Shown here in pieces: positions 61,200 to 64,000 of a DNA stretch of 64,000 nt. The stretch is from assembly GCF_008831285.2 (NCBI RefSeq), contig NC_045145.1:21282040-21346039 (forward strand). The letters are read 5' to 3'. Position numbers and translations under genes: made by a program. This stretch comes from Nymphaea colorata (taxonomy: Eukaryota; Streptophyta; Magnoliopsida; Nymphaeales; Nymphaeaceae). Under the pieces are notes generated by a model. The model had not been told where the DNA came from, ran no database searches, and saw only the letters and a list, made by a program, of their open reading frames with translations. Position 1 is the stretch's first letter; each line of letters begins with the position of its first letter.

Positions 61200-62550
61200 A
61201 AACACCAGCTATTTAAATGTACGCGTCATTTATCAGAAACGTGTTCTTCCCTTTTAGTGATACAAGCAAGATGCCGGCCTGTCGAGTTAAAAAGAAGGTG
61301 AAGAATTCAATACTAACTTTCTCTTTTTGTTGGTACAGTTCGTGCCAAAATAACAGTGTTTACAATACATTTTAAAGCAATTCTAAATGCTATTTCATTA
61401 TTGGATGAGCTTCATAATTTGAAGCGGGCTGCAGTTATAAAGGAATTCTAGTTAGATTTCTCGGAATGTTAAAGACATTGTCTGTTTGTTGGAATGTCAC
61501 AAATTTGAAAATGATCGGTTCGTAGTGGGATTCCTTTTAGTTTGATGCAGTTGCGGAGCCGGGATTTTTTTGGTTGAAGGGCACTTGAGTCACTCATAGG
61601 TCTGGTGTGGGCACAGGTCAAGCCTCATTGCAATGAAGCTTTTGGCCGGCCGGTGCAAGCCGTGACCCACATCAGCTTACACGTAGCTCTTGTATTGGTC
61701 GATGATAAAGTTATTATAGCTTTCCGAACCAAAGATGATCGTAGCTTTAACTGTGTGGAAGACAAGTAGAGAAGCGGTTGCCACAGTTTTTGCTTTCAAC
61801 TTCAAATCTGAAATCCACTGTTTGTTTAAATAATGAATCTCACAAAAGTTTAGATCTCTATCACCTGCCATCTCAAATATATCAAGTCATCAAACACAAC
61901 CTAATTAGTTACAAAAATTCTGTCTATTCACTGTCAAAGGGTTTCTGTCTCAATTTTTTTGAAAGTTTTATCTCGAACTAACAATTTGTTACTGGTGCCA
62001 AACAATCTCTTAGGTTTTGTCTTAATTTTTGTTCATATATTGTTTGTGCACTAAATTATATTATAAAACCATACAGGTCATCGATTCTTAGCTTGGAAAT
62101 TCAAGTTGAAGCCCTTGAAATTTCAAATTGTTGTGAAGAATTTCTTCAAACGAAGTCTAATCTGGCGACGCTGGTGGAAGTTCTCCATAAGTGTGAGAAA
62201 GGAAGCGATAAATTGAAAAGTTGAAATGCGCTTTTGTCTCTAGAGTCGAAACCAACTTTTGTTGGTCACTTTTTCTTTTTCTAGACATGAAAATTCTTGC
62301 ATGGGAAGGAAAGGAAAAGGAAAAAGCAACGAAGTTGGAGGTGGACAGGGGAATGGAGACAGACGGCAACCATTGAACTTACCATGTCTTATTCGGACCC
62401 AGATCAGACAGTCGTCTCTTTCAATCAATCTCTCCCTCAAATGATGAGTAGCATGTAACCATGTCTGCAATTTGAGTTTGGAATGGTGTTATTTGGATTG
62501 TATTGAAAAGCGTTGATTAAGATTACCATTGTGGTGGACCGGTTCTTTTC
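61200..62550. other. Intergenic, repeat-like, no gene
   Basis: A GCGGAGCCGGGATTTTTTTGG segment near 61550-61575 followed by TGGTGTGGGCAC resembles one end of the GGCGGAGCC-type elements. The rest shows no gene. Confidence 0.35.
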
Positions 62551-62559
62551 TCAGTCTCT

Positions 62560-63075
62560 CTCGAGTTGAGCTCGAGGCCGGCTGATTCGAGGTTGGTTCG
62601 ACTCGTGTTTAGTCAGCTTGAGCTTGACTCGAGCTCGACTCAAGCTTCACATCTTCAACTCGAGCTCGATTCAAGAAACTGCCACCGAGCTCGATTCGAG
62701 AAACTGCCACCGAGCTTGAGCTCGACTCAAGCGGCTTGTTTATTTCTTTTTCACGCGCATGTTTTGTGGTGGTGCCTGGTAATAACATATGCTATGAGAG
62801 TGCAAGGATTCTTAAAGAATGACAACTTGGTGAGGAAAGAGAAAAAATGGAGGAAAAAAAAAGGAAAAAAATACAAAACAAAAATGAAAAAAAGAGAGAG
62901 ATTAAAGTCGAGCCAAATCGAGTTCGTCTAACTCGAACTCGACTCATTAACATACTCGAATTTATATTTAAGCTGGAGCTTGACTCATATAAACACGAGT
63001 CGAGCTCGAATAAAGTTTACTAGAGCAAGTTCAAGTCGAGTCCAAGTTGGCTCAACTCGTTGTGCAGTCCTATAT
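62560..63075. mobile_element. GAGCTCGA-rich repeat, probable hAT-type relative
   Basis: Diverged units of GAGCTCGACTC and CGAGCTTGAGCTCGACTC occur at 62560-62735 and, in the opposite sense, at 62905-63065, around an A-rich middle. The composition matches the element at 43672-44209, but TAGGGGTG ends and a target duplication are not visible, so it is either older or a different family. Confidence 0.45.
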
Positions 63076-63143
63076 GGATAAGCTCATGTGAACATAAAGA
63101 AAGAGAAAACAAGAAGGAAAGGAAGATGAGTGGGTCAAAGTCC

Positions 63144-63320
63144 AGTGGCGGAGCCACGTTATAGCTGGTGTGGGCAATTGCCCACACTAGCCCACTAAAA
63201 ACTAATTTTTTCCCTTATGAAGTACACAATATTCTTCCAAAGCATTTTCCAAAGAAAAGCCTATATTTTTGTTCAATTTCATTTTGTTTTCTAAAAGTTA
63301 ATAACGAGGTCAAGTTAACC
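63144..63320. mobile_element. hAT-like MITE, fourth copy, right end unclear
   Basis: The left end CAGTGGCGGAGCCACG is the best-preserved in the window and is followed by GTGTGGGCAATTGCCCACAC. The expected TGGCTCCGCCACT right end was not found near the normal length, so the copy is truncated or extended. Confidence 0.45.
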
Positions 63321-64000
63321 CAAAAAAGAAAAAAAAATAAACCACATTTTTTCGCCTTTGAAAAGTTTATTGAACAAAACCAATCTTCTAGATTGAGCTG
63401 CTATACAATGCAATCAATTGGTTTTGATTGGATTTTCAATACTTGGACTTTGAATATTCATATACCATCCTCACATTCATCATCTGTTGGGCTCAATGCC
63501 CCCTGGACGTCGACCTCTTGCCCAAGTCAAACGCAGGCACAGGCCTTGGGTTGCCTTGGGGGTGAAGCTACTAAATTCGAAATCCTATAGATTTAAACAT
63601 CAACTCTACCTTATCTTGATTCATTGAGAACAAATGTGAAAGCAAAATCTCACGCTTTCTGACTTGTGACTCAAGTATCTTGGCCATCAACTTCAGCCAT
63701 ACGTTTGATTCTCTGCAAATTGTTAGCTAACAGTAGACCGTCAGTTGAGATGAAGAAGACATAGACATATGAAGTCACTCGCCGTGGTTACCATCTCGCT
63801 GAACTGTATTGGTCCCCAAGCAAACTCTAAATCAAAAGAACTAGCACGAGTTATGGTGAGTGGTGGAATAATTCTAGAATTATCTCGTGATAGCATGACG
63901 TATCAAAATGCAGTATTAAAGTTCACCTGGAATGTTAGAGGTCCAGCTTTTTAATTTTTACTTCCTGGTGCACGTCACTTTCTCAAAATTTCTGTTCCTC

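Overview
The window is plant nuclear DNA, almost certainly from a flowering plant. Coding sequence is split into many short exons with GT-AG introns, introns and spacers are AT-rich, TA and CT microsatellites are frequent, and every recognisable gene belongs to a land-plant family. The exact lineage cannot be told from the sequence. No bacterial-type operons, CRISPR arrays, rRNA or intact tRNA genes were seen.

Layout. 1-7.3 kb: no confident gene; decayed repeats, a LINE-like fragment near 4.4 kb and one weak candidate ORF behind a TATA box near 2.6 kb. 7.3-9.4 kb (minus): an intact 4-exon BODYGUARD-type alpha/beta hydrolase. 11.3-21.2 kb (minus): an intact MA3-domain translation regulatory factor (PDCD4-like, MRF family) with a 5.5-kb intron holding a DNA transposon, and a promoter with a TATA box, G-box and telo-box. 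24.2-30.0 kb (plus): a plant coiled-coil, probably nuclear protein of unknown function. 31.7-34.2 kb (minus): a decayed triacylglycerol (acid) lipase gene with at least two frameshifts, two in-frame stops and a MITE inserted exactly at a splice acceptor. 36.1-42 kb (minus): an intact 18-exon ERD6-like 6 type sugar transporter of 488 residues. 42-52 kb: gene-poor, with a hAT-like element and a GC-rich repeat block. 52.0-53.4 kb (plus): an intact KUA1/MYBS-type SHAQKYF MYB factor. 53.4-64 kb: repeat-rich, with several copies of a roughly 171-bp hAT-like MITE (one carrying a second transposon inside it), a tRNA-derived SINE with a 20-bp target duplication, GAGCTCG-rich elements and long microsatellites.

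The five intact genes are unrelated in pathway (cuticle formation, translation control, an unknown nuclear role, vacuolar sugar export, transcription repression) and show no sign of co-regulation or clustering. All gene models were assembled by eye from exon phases and splice signals, and each closes to a whole number of codons. No undescribed biological system was found. The most unusual items are the transposon that duplicated a splice acceptor in the lipase pseudogene, pyrimidine repeats abutting the 5' splice sites of three different genes, and the nested MITEs.
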